Assembly (NCBI GenBank): GCA_964370845.1 | Contig: CAYJLB010000003.1 | Span: forward strand, 1-64,000 | Length of the DNA: 64,000 nt | Direction of reading: 5' to 3' | Source: CAYJLB01 sp964370845 | Lineage (GTDB): Bacteria > Bacillota > Clostridia > Oscillospirales > Ruminococcaceae | Shown here: positions 27,129-36,499 of the stretch, piece by piece | Layout: each line of letters opens with the position of its first letter | Position numbering within the stretch: position 1 is the first letter of the stretch | The notes under the pieces: generated by a model | Seen by the model: the letters and a program-made list of their open reading frames with translations, nothing else | Told to the model about the DNA's origin: nothing | Databases searched by the model: none | Position numbers and translations under genes: made by a program

Positions 27129-27875
27129 TCATAATAATTGTTTTAAAAAATCCAAAGTTTTGAACTTTCTGTGCAAATGCGTTAGAAGATATTTTTCAGT
27201 TATCTCATTTAAAATATTAATATTTTCTTCATTAAGAGTAAAATTAAAAAGCTTGTCAAATTCAGAAAAAGTAATGTGTCGAAGTCCTTGCAAAACTGAC
27301 TTTTTAACCTTAACTGCATTAACATTTTCAAGGGTTAAATTATAGCAATCTGAGCAATAAAAGTTCCCCTCTTTTATGTCAAAATAAATAAATTCGTCCT
27401 CAAATTTTGCACACTTTTCACAAGCCACAATATGAGGCATAAAGCCATTTTCACAAAGCAATCTAAGTTCAAAAATACTTTTCAAAATGATAGGATTTTT
27501 ATTATTTTCACAAAGAAAATGCAAACAATTCAAAAAAAGTCGGAGAATATTCACGGAATTTTCTCCAGTCAAAACGCAATATTTAATAACCTCGGAAAAA
27601 TAAGAAGCGAGAGATAAATTCACAATATCAAGTCGCAAATCGTAAAAAGACTTTTTTATCTCTGTGGAGTTTACTATATAGCCCTTTTTTCCGTCGCTTA
27701 GGCAAAAATTCGAATAAGCAAAAAGCTGTGTAGCTGAAGAATTTTTCCCATTTATTTTTTTTGCACCTTTAACGCAAGCCTCTAAAATTCCATGTTCTGC
27801 AGTTAAAATATCAATAAATTTATCGTTGTCGCCAACACTTCGCTCACGGATAACAACGCCTAAAGTGGTAATCAT
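27129..27875 (-). CDS. recO: DNA repair protein RecO
   Basis: Recombination mediator of the RecFOR pathway. The N-terminal OB fold starts MITTLGVVIRER; the C-terminal helical part carries a four-Cys zinc site at C152, C155, C174 and C177. The length of 248 fits. GGAGGG lies four bases before the ATG. The position between era and mutS2 is typical of Clostridia. Confidence 0.9.
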   Translation of the reverse strand: MITTLGVVIRERSVGDNDKFIDILTAEHGILEACVKGAKKINGKNSSATQLFAYSNFCLSDGKKGYIVNSTEIKKSFYDLRLDIVNLSLASYFSEVIKYCVLTGENSVNILRLFLNCLHFLCENNKNPIILKSIFELRLLCENGFMPHIVACEKCAKFEDEFIYFDIKEGNFYCSDCYNLTLENVNAVKVKKSVLQGLRHITFSEFDKLFNFTLNEENINILNEITEKYLLTHLHRKFKTLDFLKQLL

Positions 27876-27895
27876 TTTCCCTCCAAATATACTCT

Positions 27896-27923
27896 AAAAG
27901 GACAACAATAAAGTTGTCCTTTT
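27896..27923 (-). terminator. Hairpin between era and recO
   Basis: An 11-bp perfect stem (27896-27906 with 27913-27923) with a 6-base loop, ending in four U on the minus-strand RNA. It sits only nine bases before the recO ribosome site, with no clear promoter between, so it may attenuate or process rather than fully stop transcription. Confidence 0.55.
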
Positions 27924-27984
27924 ACTTTTTGCAAATATTGCTTCACCAATTAAATAAGTCCATAATTTTGTTGGAGGAACAATA

Positions 27985-28875
27985 CTAGTTATTTAACCCG
28001 AAATTGCGGATTACACCCTCACGGTTTCGCCAACCCTCTTTTACCTTGACCCAAAGTTTAAGACTAATCTTAATTTGGAAAAACTCCTCCATATCCTCAC
28101 GAGCGAGTTGTCCAACTTTTTTAAGAACAGCGCCACCTTTTCCAATAACCATACCCTTATGCGACTCTTTTTCACAGAAAATTTCTGCCTCAATATCAAG
28201 AATATCCTTGTCCTCACGTTCACGCATTTTTTCGATAACTACAGCTATCCCATGAGGAATTTCATCACTCAAAAGATTGAGCAGTTTCTCACGGATAATT
28301 TCAGCAGCAATAACCTTTTCAGGTTGGTCAGTTAGCATATCGTCAGGAAAAAAATGTGGTCCCTCAATAGCTTTATCTTCAATTTCTTTCATCAAAATGT
28401 CAATGCCTTCTTCTTGCAAAACACTGCAAGGGATAACTGCTGTAAAATCGTGCATTTGTGATATTTCAGCAATTTTAGGAAGTAATTTTTCTTTACTCGG
28501 AAGCAAATCTATCTTGTTCAAAACCAAAATAACGTGGGATTTTTTATTCTTAAATGACTCAATTAACCCGCGTTCAGCCTCGTTTAATTCCTTAGTTACA
28601 TCGACCATAAAGCATACGATGTCCACATCAGAAACTGATTCGTTAATTGATTTAACCATATGTTCGCTAAGTTTATTTTTAGCCTTGTGCATACCTGGAG
28701 TGTCAATAAAAACATACTGAGTTTCTTCTTTCGTCAAAACTCCAACAATCTTTGTTCTTGTAGTTTGCGGTTTAGCACTCACAGCGGCGATTTTTTCCCC
28801 AATAATCTTATTAAGCAAAGAGGATTTCCCCACATTTGGTCGCCCAACTATGGTAATAAATGCGTTTTTTGTCAT
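27985..28875 (-). CDS. era: GTPase Era
   Basis: Ribosome-assembly GTPase for 16S rRNA/30S maturation. G motifs: GRPNVGKSSL, TTRTKIVG, DTPGMH, NKIDLL; C-terminal KH domain with the GKGGAVLKK loop. The start at 28875 (MTKNAFITIVGRP) follows AAGAAAGG; the ORF is open upstream to 28920 but without support. It lies 48 bp after ybeY. Confidence 0.95.
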   Translation of the reverse strand: MTKNAFITIVGRPNVGKSSLLNKIIGEKIAAVSAKPQTTRTKIVGVLTKEETQYVFIDTPGMHKAKNKLSEHMVKSINESVSDVDIVCFMVDVTKELNEAERGLIESFKNKKSHVILVLNKIDLLPSKEKLLPKIAEISQMHDFTAVIPCSVLQEEGIDILMKEIEDKAIEGPHFFPDDMLTDQPEKVIAAEIIREKLLNLLSDEIPHGIAVVIEKMREREDKDILDIEAEIFCEKESHKGMVIGKGGAVLKKVGQLAREDMEEFFQIKISLKLWVKVKEGWRNREGVIRNFGLNN

Positions 28876-28923
28876 TATATCTAATAACCTTTCTTTCTCA
28901 TTAAACATCAATTTGAACAAAAA

Positions 28924-29436
28924 TTAAATTTGTTCTTGTTCATTTTTTACAAGAGAAACAACTTTGTTAATTCCAAGTTTATCAAGTACAAGTTCCTCAG
29001 TTTCTCTCATTCTGCGTTCTTCAAGGCTACTTACTTCGTGGTCATAACCAAGCAAATGAAGCATTGAATGCACAGTCAAAAATCCAATTTCTCTTTCAAG
29101 TGAATGTTGGTAAGTGAAGCATTGTTTGTAAGCAGTTTCAAGAGAAATTACAATGTCACCAAGCATAAATGCCCCAGTTTCAGGGTTTTTATCATACACA
29201 CCGTCCTCACCCAAAGGGAAAGAAAGTACATCAGTAGCACTATCTTTATTTCGGAATTTCGAGTTAAGCTCCCTAATTCTCTCATTATTTACAAAAGTAA
29301 CGCTAATTTCAGCATCACCTACAAAATCCTCATTGGAAAGTACTGCGTGACAACATTTTCTTATCAAAAGTCGTATTCCGACAGGCACCTTCACTTCTTT
29401 TTGTTCATCTTTAATTAAAACTTTTATTTTGTTCAT
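28924..29436 (-). CDS. ybeY: Endoribonuclease YbeY
   Basis: Zinc endoribonuclease for 16S rRNA 3'-end maturation and ribosome quality control. It has the H-x3-H-x5-H motif at H123, H127 and H133 (HSMLHLLGYDH). 170 residues. GAAAGGAATG precedes the start. Part of the phoH-ybeY-era unit. Confidence 0.95.
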   Translation of the reverse strand: MNKIKVLIKDEQKEVKVPVGIRLLIRKCCHAVLSNEDFVGDAEISVTFVNNERIRELNSKFRNKDSATDVLSFPLGEDGVYDKNPETGAFMLGDIVISLETAYKQCFTYQHSLEREIGFLTVHSMLHLLGYDHEVSSLEERRMRETEELVLDKLGINKVVSLVKNEQEQI

Positions 29437-29484
29437 ATTTTTTTCATTCCTTTCGTTTCATATCCGTCCTGAACAATATAATAA

Positions 29485-30459
29485 TTATTTTTCGCCATTA
29501 TCCTTGTTTTTATCATAAAAAGTTTCATATGCTTTAACAATATCTTGAACTAATTTATGCCTAACAACGTCACGCTCTGAAAGCCTGTTGATTGAAATAT
29601 CATCAACATCTTGCAGAATATTAACACACTGAATAAGCCCGCATTTACGAGCATCAGGTAGGTCAATTTGAGTTATATCGCCCGTTATAACCATCTTACT
29701 ATTGAAGCCCAAACGAGTGAGAAACATCTTCATTTGCTCCCCCGAAGTGTTTTGTGCTTCGTCAAGAATGATAAAGCTGTCATCAAGAGTTCGCCCTCTC
29801 ATATAAGCAAGCGGAGCAACCTCAATAGTCCCTTTTTCCAAATGTTTAGCAAATGTATCCGCACCAAACATCTCAAAAAGTGCATCATAAAGGGGACGCA
29901 AATAAGGGTCAACCTTATCTTGCATATCTCCAGGCAAAAATCCCAACTTTTCACCAGCCTCCACAGCTGGTCTAGTAAGGATTATTTTGTTGATTTCATG
30001 GGCCTTAAACGCTCTAACCGCCATAGCAACAGCAAGGTAAGTCTTACCTGTACCAGCGGGTCCGATACCAAAAGAAATAGTATGATTTTTTATGGCGTCA
30101 ATATATTTTTTTTGCCCCAAAGTCTTAGGTTTAATAACTTTACCGCTTACAGTAAGGCAAATAGCATCGTTTGAAATTGCACTCATATCCTCGTCGCTCA
30201 CATCGTCAGCCATAGAAATTACGTAAGAAACCGCTCTTTCGTCAATATTTTCACCTTTAGCCGCCATAGAAAGCAAAGTTTTGATAATTTTTTGTGCAGC
30301 TTTAACATTTTTTTCAACACCCTCAATTTTGATTTCACTACCTCTATTAAAAATAGCTACATCAAAGTGGCGTTGAATTATGTTAATATTTTCGTCATAA
30401 TTCCCGAACAAATTTAAAATATGATCCATATTAGTAACATTAATCGTATCTCGAATCAT
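29485..30459 (-). CDS. PhoH-family ATPase (YbeZ/PhoL type)
   Basis: Predicted RNA-linked ATPase, usually next to ybeY. N-terminal KH-like region, Walker A GPAGTGKTYLAVA, Walker B FIILDEAQN, and TGDITQIDLP. 324 residues. GGGGGAU precedes the ATG at 30459. Confidence 0.93.
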   Translation of the reverse strand: MIRDTINVTNMDHILNLFGNYDENINIIQRHFDVAIFNRGSEIKIEGVEKNVKAAQKIIKTLLSMAAKGENIDERAVSYVISMADDVSDEDMSAISNDAICLTVSGKVIKPKTLGQKKYIDAIKNHTISFGIGPAGTGKTYLAVAMAVRAFKAHEINKIILTRPAVEAGEKLGFLPGDMQDKVDPYLRPLYDALFEMFGADTFAKHLEKGTIEVAPLAYMRGRTLDDSFIILDEAQNTSGEQMKMFLTRLGFNSKMVITGDITQIDLPDARKCGLIQCVNILQDVDDISINRLSERDVVRHKLVQDIVKAYETFYDKNKDNGEK

Positions 30460-30638
30460 TTAATCCCCCAAATCAAAAATAGTAAATTTTGAGTGTAAAC
30501 TCTCATTTAATGTAATTATAACATAAAAATCCAAAAAAATAAAGAGAATTTTTAAGCTAAATAGATAAAAATTTTTCATTAAAACTTTGTCATCAATATA
30601 CAATATGCATAAATTAAAATATTTAATTTAAACAATCA

Positions 30639-31820
30639 TCAAAAATCTATGTATATTTCTTGCAAAATACCAATATTTCCTTTCAAAGTATATTCGACAT
30701 AATATACAATTTTATCTGATAAAAAATCACCATTTATACTTCTTGATACTATTTCATATTCTTTAAGAAAATTTTGTTCATAATTTGTTAATTGTTTTTC
30801 TAAGTTTTCCACAGCTTGAAATTTTGTGTATTCTACCAACTCTTTTTCTATTGGATAAAATATTTTTTCCACCTTTCCAAAAGGAAGTTTTAAAGAAAAA
30901 AAGCTGTACTCTTGTATATTTTCTTCAATTTTATACTCTTGCCCTTGCAAATCTTTTGAAAAAAAAGGAATTTCTATGGGTATTGACAGTGAAAAAATGT
31001 TGAAATAATTCTTTTTTATCCCAGTGTTTGACACCGTGGTAACTTCTTCGGAAAATTCTTGTTCAAAAGTAACAGTCCGCGAAAAAGTTCCGATGATTTC
31101 CCCGTGAGAATGGTAAAAAAACGTGTCCCCACGAGTGTTTGGGACTGTTCCACTAACTAAAATATCACCTTTTTTCACTCCCTCCCCTAGTAAAACTTCA
31201 AGTTTTCCAGCGTAAACTTTCACATCTGAAATAACTGCATCTTCAGCAGAAACAATGTTACACGGAATTCTTGTAAGTAACATTTTCGGTTGTTCAACGC
31301 TTTCGCTGGCATTCACAAAGATAATTGAGCCGGAGTTCCTTATAGCAACAAAATCCACCTCGTCAAGAGCAAGCATAATCTGATTTTCTAGGCTGTTAAA
31401 ATTCATATTTGGAATATAACTTCCCGCGGTAACTCCGTGATTTCTAAGAACAGAAAGTATAGAATTTTCTACCTCAGAACTTACTCCGCTGACCCTGATT
31501 TGGAAAGTAATATTGGACAGCAAAAACACAATTACAACTCCGATTAACCCGCCTAAGACCACGCCAAAACGCTTTCTATACGGATAAATCTTCCAATATA
31601 AACCCATTTTTTTTAAAGTTGAAACTTCCATTTCATATGAAAATGCAGTAGCCTCAATTTTTTTGTATGAGCCACTGTAAATTTCCATAAAAACAGAGTT
31701 ATTTTTTGTATATAATTTTTTTGTGTGAATTCCTAAAAATTTCACTTTATTAACAAATTCCAGCGTGTTATCGCCTTGAATTTTCAAGGATAAACTTCCT
31801 AAGAAATGGCTTAAAACCAT
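30639..31820 (-). CDS. yqfD: Sporulation protein YqfD
   Basis: Membrane-anchored sporulation protein (sigma-E regulon in Bacillus). N-terminal cytoplasmic part of about 85 residues, a TM helix (VVLGGLIGVVIVFLLSNITF) and a large extracytoplasmic part. The ATG at 31820 (MVLSHFL) has AGGTGA just before it; a GTG at 31829 is the longer option. It follows yqfC directly. Confidence 0.9.
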   Translation of the reverse strand: MVLSHFLGSLSLKIQGDNTLEFVNKVKFLGIHTKKLYTKNNSVFMEIYSGSYKKIEATAFSYEMEVSTLKKMGLYWKIYPYRKRFGVVLGGLIGVVIVFLLSNITFQIRVSGVSSEVENSILSVLRNHGVTAGSYIPNMNFNSLENQIMLALDEVDFVAIRNSGSIIFVNASESVEQPKMLLTRIPCNIVSAEDAVISDVKVYAGKLEVLLGEGVKKGDILVSGTVPNTRGDTFFYHSHGEIIGTFSRTVTFEQEFSEEVTTVSNTGIKKNYFNIFSLSIPIEIPFFSKDLQGQEYKIEENIQEYSFFSLKLPFGKVEKIFYPIEKELVEYTKFQAVENLEKQLTNYEQNFLKEYEIVSRSINGDFLSDKIVYYVEYTLKGNIGILQEIYIDF

Positions 31821-31829
31821 CTTTTTCAC

Positions 31830-32108
31830 CTACTTTCTTTTTTCAAATTCTACCGAAGAAATCTCACCATTTATCACAATATTTTCCTTGTTATAATTCG
31901 AAACGCAAAGATTTTCACCCCAAATAGTTATGTAAAACAGTGAATTTTGTAATTTCACCATAATTTCATCGCATTCCAGTATTTTTTTACAATTCTCAAT
32001 TATAATTCTGTCATTTCCAACAATTTGAATGTGCGAATTATAGTAAAATTGCTTATAAATTCTCTTTTTCCCCTCATATAATTTTTTTGAAAGTTCATTT
32101 TTTTGCAA
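31830..32108 (-). CDS. yqfC: Sporulation protein YqfC
   Basis: A 92-residue YabP/YqfC-family protein, one beta-rich domain (HIQIVGNDRIIIENCK). It starts with TTG at 32108 behind GAAAGGAATG; the nearby ATG is out of frame. It heads the yqfC-yqfD pair and is divergent from ylbJ. Confidence 0.87.
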   Translation of the reverse strand: MQKNELSKKLYEGKKRIYKQFYYNSHIQIVGNDRIIIENCKKILECDEIMVKLQNSLFYITIWGENLCVSNYNKENIVINGEISSVEFEKRK

Positions 32109-32148
32109 AATCGCTTCATTCCTTTCACAGTTTATTTCTAAAATAAAT

Positions 32149-32175
32149 ATATTATAAAAAAGCCGTGCATATACT
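32149..32175 (+). promoter_or_regulatory. Candidate sigma-E promoter of ylbJ
   Basis: ATATT (32149-32153), 14 bases, CATATACT (32168-32175) resemble the sigma-E consensus of Bacillus and Clostridium mother-cell genes. ylbJ belongs to that regulon in Bacillus. No good sigma-A promoter is seen in this gap. Confidence 0.4.
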
Positions 32176-32221
32176 CTAAAATCAAGACAAGTTGAATTTT
32201 TTCACGAAAGGAATGTTAAAT

Positions 32222-33268
32222 ATGTCAACTAAAAAACTAAAAAACATCACTATAACGATTTCCCTCACATTTATTTTTATCTCACTAATTTTTTCAGCAG
32301 AAATTATCACAACCGCAACAATAAAAGCTTTAACGCGTTGTTTCCAAGTAATAATTCCCTCTTTTTTTGGATTTTTAGTAATTTCAAATATGTTAATATC
32401 AACAAATTGTTATCAATATTTTAGTGCAATTTTTTCTGTAATAGCAAGATATATTTTCAGAATTGAAGGAAAATATTTTTCAATTTTCATTTTATCTTCC
32501 ATTGGCGGTTATCCCATTGGAATAAAAACCTTAACTGAGTTACATAAAAAAGGCGAAATCACAAAAGAAAAAGCAGAAAAACTCATTTGTTATAGCTATT
32601 GTGTAGCACCTTCATTTGCAATTTCCGCGGTTGGAATTTTCCTTTATCAAAGTGAAAAAATCGGTGCAATAATTTACTTTTCTTGCCTTTTGAGCAATAT
32701 TATCTTAGGGATTTTCCTTGGTTTAAAGGAAAAAATTCCACAAAAGGAAAAACTCAAAACTGAAAATGTGAATTTTTCTTTAATTAGTTTACATGAAAGC
32801 ATCAATTCTGCTACTTTAACTCTGCTTTTAATCTGTACACACTTGATTTTTTTTACAATTTTAGTAGACTTGCTCTCACAAATAAATTTTATCAGCACTG
32901 AAGGTTTAGCCTACATAAATTCTTTTATTGAAGTCAGTGGTGTTACAGATTTTGAAAGCAAAAACTATTCGTTAATCCCTATAATTACTGGCTTTCTAGC
33001 TTTTGGAGGACTTTCAGTTTTAAGCCAAGTTTTCTCTATTAATAACGGTTTATTCTCATTGAAAAAATTTGTTTTAACCCGTTTTTTTCAAGTTTTAATG
33101 GCAGTTATATTCTCACATTTACTAACAAAAATATTTTTACAAGATGAAATTATCACCATATCTACAAGTTTTAAATTATCTAGAATTGACAATTTTCACT
33201 ACTCATTTTTTCTACTCTTGATAATGACTTTTTACTTACTCAAAAATGTTTTTGCTAAAAAAATCTGA
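32222..33268 (+). CDS. ylbJ: Sporulation integral membrane protein YlbJ
   Basis: About 348 residues with about eight TM helices. The segment SSIGGYPIGIKTLTEL followed by the CVAPSFAISAVG helix is characteristic of YlbJ (nucleoside-recognition-like fold). Needed for spore formation in Bacillus. The ATG at 32222 (MSTKKLK) follows CGAAAGGAATG. Divergent from yqfC-yqfD. Confidence 0.85.
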   Translation: MSTKKLKNITITISLTFIFISLIFSAEIITTATIKALTRCFQVIIPSFFGFLVISNMLISTNCYQYFSAIFSVIARYIFRIEGKYFSIFILSSIGGYPIGIKTLTELHKKGEITKEKAEKLICYSYCVAPSFAISAVGIFLYQSEKIGAIIYFSCLLSNIILGIFLGLKEKIPQKEKLKTENVNFSLISLHESINSATLTLLLICTHLIFFTILVDLLSQINFISTEGLAYINSFIEVSGVTDFESKNYSLIPIITGFLAFGGLSVLSQVFSINNGLFSLKKFVLTRFFQVLMAVIFSHLLTKIFLQDEIITISTSFKLSRIDNFHYSFFLLLIMTFYLLKNVFAKKI

Positions 33269-33323
33269 TTAATACTTTCGAATTGTATATTTTTCTTAAC
33301 CTTAAAAAAAGAAAACTTTATTA

Positions 33324-33332
33324 TGGTATAAT
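33324..33332 (+). promoter_or_regulatory. Extended -10 of the small membrane protein gene
   Basis: TGGTATAAT, with no clear -35. GAAAGGACGG follows just before the ATG at 33367. Confidence 0.5.
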
Positions 33333-33366
33333 TGAAACATAATTAAGTTTTGAAAGGACGGATTTT

Positions 33367-33855
33367 ATGGAAAATACTACGAAAATTAACTTTGATAACG
33401 AAGAATTAGATAGAATAATGAGCAAAAAATTTGAGTTAATTCATGCCATTGTCGATTGTGAATATAAGAGAAAAAGAAAGGTTAATCTTAACTTTTTTCG
33501 TTATGTTTTATTCATCAGTTTTCTTTTAATCATTGTTATGTCGATAGGTAATATTGGTGCACAGGTGCTAATCATCATCTCAATTATAGCAGCTTTAGCA
33601 ATAACAATTACAATGAATATAAAATTAAAAAAAGAAGTCAAATTATTGAAAAAAGAACTTGAAGACCTTGGAGTTGACTATAAAGATGAGTATATAAAGG
33701 TATTTAGGCAAACATTTTTTCCTCCTAGAAATTCCTACAGTAAACATAAATTTCTAACATCAGATCACTCCGGCGAGCATCCAACTATGTCATCAAATTA
33801 CTATGATTCTGACGACAGTTGTGATTGTGATTGTGATTGTGGTGGAGATGACTAA
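33367..33855 (+). CDS. Small two-TM membrane protein with a Cys/Asp tail
   Basis: I do not recognise this 162-residue protein. It has a charged N-terminus (1-43), two TM helices (about 45-63 and 65-84), a Lys/Glu helix and a flexible C-terminus ending DSCDCDCDCGGDD. The alternating Cys-Asp tail could bind metal or be a simple repeat at the DNA level (repeated GATTGT). Its own extended -10 promoter supports it as a real gene. Confidence 0.65.
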   Translation: MENTTKINFDNEELDRIMSKKFELIHAIVDCEYKRKRKVNLNFFRYVLFISFLLIIVMSIGNIGAQVLIIISIIAALAITITMNIKLKKEVKLLKKELEDLGVDYKDEYIKVFRQTFFPPRNSYSKHKFLTSDHSGEHPTMSSNYYDSDDSCDCDCDCGGDD

Positions 33856-33871
33856 ATTTTTTTCTTTTTTC

Positions 33872-33900
33872 TTGACAATATCCAAATTTTACTATAAAAT
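33872..33900 (+). promoter_or_regulatory. Promoter of the LUD gene
   Basis: TTGACA (33872-33877), 17 bases, TAAAAT (33895-33900). The start codon is 36 bases downstream. Confidence 0.65.
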
Positions 33901-33935
33901 TATGCTAAACAATATGTAAAGGAATGGTCAAAATT

Positions 33936-34595
33936 ATGGATAATAACAGAAAAGAAATTCTAATGAAACAACTTGAAAAAACTGCAAAAAATCTTGAAAA
34001 AAATAATATGCAAGCTTTTATCGCTACTGACTGTGAAAACGCTGTTGAAATTGCAAAAAGCCTTATAAACAAAGGAGATTTTATTGCAACAGGTGGTTCA
34101 ATGTCCCTTGCTGAGTCTGGAATTTTAGCCTTGATAACAAATGGCGATTACAATTTTATTGACAGAATGGCTTTACCACAGGAGGAAGCTACTGTGAAAA
34201 CTGTTACTGCAAATGCCTTTTTTTGCAGTTCAAATGCAGTAACTGAAAGCGGTTATCTATATAATGTTGACGGAAATTGCAACCGAATTTCTGCCATTTC
34301 ATACGGCCCAAAGTCGGTAATCTTAGTAGTCGGTTACAACAAGATTGTTTCCGATATAAATGAGGCTGAAAAGCGTGTAAAATCTGTTGCAACGCCAGCA
34401 AATGTAAAGCGTCTTGGGATTCCTTCTTATTGCAACGAAACTGGCGAATGTCTTTCACTAAAAGACAAAACTCGTGAAATTTGTGACGGTTGCAACTCAG
34501 AAACAAGAATTTGTTGTAATTTTTTAATTAGCGGAAGACAACGTGTTAAGGACAGAATTAAGGTTATTTTAGTGCCCGAAATTCTTGGTTATTGA
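33936..34595 (+). CDS. LUD-domain protein (LutC/DUF162-like)
   Basis: About 219 residues of the lactate-utilization LUD family: GDFIATGGSMSLAESG and KSVILVVGYNKIVSD are typical. It has four or more Cys near the C-terminus (CNETGEC, CDGCNSETRICC), as in stand-alone clostridial LUD proteins. The start at 33936 follows TAAAGGAATGG. Exact substrate unknown; no lutA or lutB is nearby. Confidence 0.85.
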   Translation: MDNNRKEILMKQLEKTAKNLEKNNMQAFIATDCENAVEIAKSLINKGDFIATGGSMSLAESGILALITNGDYNFIDRMALPQEEATVKTVTANAFFCSSNAVTESGYLYNVDGNCNRISAISYGPKSVILVVGYNKIVSDINEAEKRVKSVATPANVKRLGIPSYCNETGECLSLKDKTREICDGCNSETRICCNFLISGRQRVKDRIKVILVPEILGY

Positions 34596-34606
34596 TTGTT
34601 AAAAAC

Positions 34607-34635
34607 TTGACTTTTTAAGGAAAATATGCTATTAT
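34607..34635 (+). promoter_or_regulatory. Promoter of the cyclophilin lipoprotein gene
   Basis: TTGACT (34607-34612), 17 bases, TATTAT (34630-34635) with TGC before it. Confidence 0.7.
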
Positions 34636-34690
34636 TCCTTTTGGATAAAACTTGGTTTTTCAACTTTTTTTGAAAGGAATAAATAATAAA

Positions 34691-35512
34691 ATGAAAAAAA
34701 TTAAGAAAATTTTAGCGATTTCACTTTGCTGTTTAATGCTTACTGCTTGTGCTGAAAACGCTCCTGCGGAAACTACAGCTGAAACTACTGTAACAACTGA
34801 GGCGGAAACGCAAACTGAAACTGAAACTTCTGCGGAGGAAGATAGTTCAGAGGTTGAAACTGAAACAGAAACCACTACTGAACAATCAGTCGAAAGTGAA
34901 GAAACTAGTGAATCACAAGAAGAAACTGAAACTGCTGAAACCACTGCCGCTTTAACTACTCAAAGTGAAACAACTACAGAAACTACTGCTGAAACAACTG
35001 TAGAAACTACTGCTCAAGCGGAGGAAGAAGTTGTAAATGTAGTTATTTCAGTTGCTGAATATGGGGATATTCACCTTGAACTTTACCCTGAAATTGCACC
35101 TATTACAGTGGAAAACTTTGTAAGCCTTGCAAATGACGGATTTTATGAAGGGATAATTTTCCACCGTGTAATCGAAGACTTTATGATTCAAGGTGGGGAT
35201 AAAACTGGCACTGGTGCTGGTTCAAACGGATTTACTATCACTGGTGAATTTGCCTCAAATTCCATTGAAAATGATATTTCGCACACTCGTGGAACAATTT
35301 CTATGGCAAGAAAAGGCAATGACAAAGACTCTGCAAGTAGCCAATTTTTCATCGTACATAAGGACTCAACTTTCCTAGACGGAGATTATGCAGCTTTTGG
35401 TCAAGTTACTTCTGGTATGGAAGTTGTTGACGCAATTGCAGCTGTTGACACTGATTCAAGCGACCGCCCAACAAGCGATGTTGTTATTGAAAGCGTTACT
35501 GTTTTAGAATAA
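34691..35512 (+). CDS. Cyclophilin-type peptidyl-prolyl isomerase lipoprotein with a Thr/Glu linker
   Basis: Extracytoplasmic folding catalyst. Signal peptide with lipobox LMLTAC, then about 90 residues of nearly pure Thr, Glu, Ser and Ala, then a cyclophilin domain (about 113-273) with FHRVIEDFMIQGGD, the SQFFI motif and FGQV. The start at 34691 follows TGAAAGGAA. The long acidic linker probably spans the cell wall. Followed by a strong terminator. Confidence 0.9.
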   Translation: MKKIKKILAISLCCLMLTACAENAPAETTAETTVTTEAETQTETETSAEEDSSEVETETETTTEQSVESEETSESQEETETAETTAALTTQSETTTETTAETTVETTAQAEEEVVNVVISVAEYGDIHLELYPEIAPITVENFVSLANDGFYEGIIFHRVIEDFMIQGGDKTGTGAGSNGFTITGEFASNSIENDISHTRGTISMARKGNDKDSASSQFFIVHKDSTFLDGDYAAFGQVTSGMEVVDAIAAVDTDSSDRPTSDVVIESVTVLE

Positions 35513-35576
35513 AAAAGAGGTTGTGACGAAACTACGGAAACTATGTTTCGTCACAACCTCTTTTGAGTTTTTTGCA
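35513..35576 (+). terminator. Terminator after the cyclophilin gene
   Basis: A 20-bp perfect stem (35513-35532 with 35545-35564), 12-base loop, followed by GAGTTTTTT. Confidence 0.88.
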
Positions 35577-35671
35577 CCTTATTTGTTAATATATATAACT
35601 ATTACAAATTCATTTCACCCTTTTTGTCAATAATACACAATATAATGTTGAATATTTTTACAATGTTTTCG

Positions 35672-35700
35672 TTGAAACTAATTAATTTTTGTGGTATAAT
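35672..35700 (+). promoter_or_regulatory. Promoter of the alpha/beta hydrolase gene
   Basis: TTGAAA (35672-35677), 17 bases, TATAAT (35695-35700) with TGG before it. Confidence 0.78.
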
Positions 35701-35739
35701 TAACAAAAAGTTAATAAATAATTAATAAGTTGGTACTAA

Positions 35740-36447
35740 ATGAAAAAAGTAAAGAAAAAATACATAATAATTTCAATTTCAGCTATTGTTTTAATAGCGA
35801 TAGTTTGTGTTGTAATTTACTTAATAACTCCTTATAAAACGGAGGAGAAAGCACTTTTAATTTTAACCGAAAATCCAAATGTCTCAAAGCAAAGTGATAT
35901 AATTACAATAACAAATGGCGAAAAAAATAGCACTGGAATTATTTTTTATCCAGGAGCAAAAGTTGAAGGTAATGCATATTTACCACTGTTTGAACGAGTT
36001 ACAGAGCTTACTGGGGCAACTTGTTTTCTTGTTGATATGCCTTTTAATCTAGCGGTGCTTAACCAAAATGTAGCTAGTGAAATCATAGAACAAAACGCTG
36101 ACATAGAAAATTGGTATATAGCTGGACATTCTCTGGGCGGTGGTATGGCTAGTGATTTTGCTTCAAATAATGAAGAAATAATCGATGGCCTTATTGTTCT
36201 TGGCGCTTATGTTTATGGAGATTATCCAATTGAAAAATCACTAACTATTTATGGAACGCTAAACCCTACTGTCGCTGAGGATATTGATTATACTGAAAAT
36301 GTTGTGGTAATTGAAGGCGGAAATCATGCACAATTTGGGAATTATGGAAAACAACCAGGTGACCTTGAAGCTACTATTTCAAATGACGAGCAACAAGAAA
36401 TTACTGCTGTTGCAATATCGGATTTTCTGAAAAATAACAAAAATTAA
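35740..36447 (+). CDS. Membrane-anchored alpha/beta hydrolase
   Basis: A 235-residue protein with an N-terminal TM helix (about 8-30) and an alpha/beta hydrolase fold: nucleophile S131 in GHSLGG and H196 in GGNHAQFG. The GNHAQFG end and short length fit the Abhydrolase_5 group. Substrate unknown. The ATG has only a weak ribosome site (AAGTTGG), yet the promoter is very good. Confidence 0.82.
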   Translation: MKKVKKKYIIISISAIVLIAIVCVVIYLITPYKTEEKALLILTENPNVSKQSDIITITNGEKNSTGIIFYPGAKVEGNAYLPLFERVTELTGATCFLVDMPFNLAVLNQNVASEIIEQNADIENWYIAGHSLGGGMASDFASNNEEIIDGLIVLGAYVYGDYPIEKSLTIYGTLNPTVAEDIDYTENVVVIEGGNHAQFGNYGKQPGDLEATISNDEQQEITAVAISDFLKNNKN

Positions 36448-36451
36448 TTAT

Positions 36452-36499
36452 AAAAGGGTTGTAATAAAACAAAAAATGTTTCATTACAACCCTTTTTTT
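36452..36499. terminator. Bidirectional terminator
   Basis: A stem of about 19 bp with one mismatch (36452-36470 with 36478-36496) between the convergent hydrolase and response-regulator genes. A run of seven T follows on the plus strand, A-rich on the other side. Confidence 0.85.
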
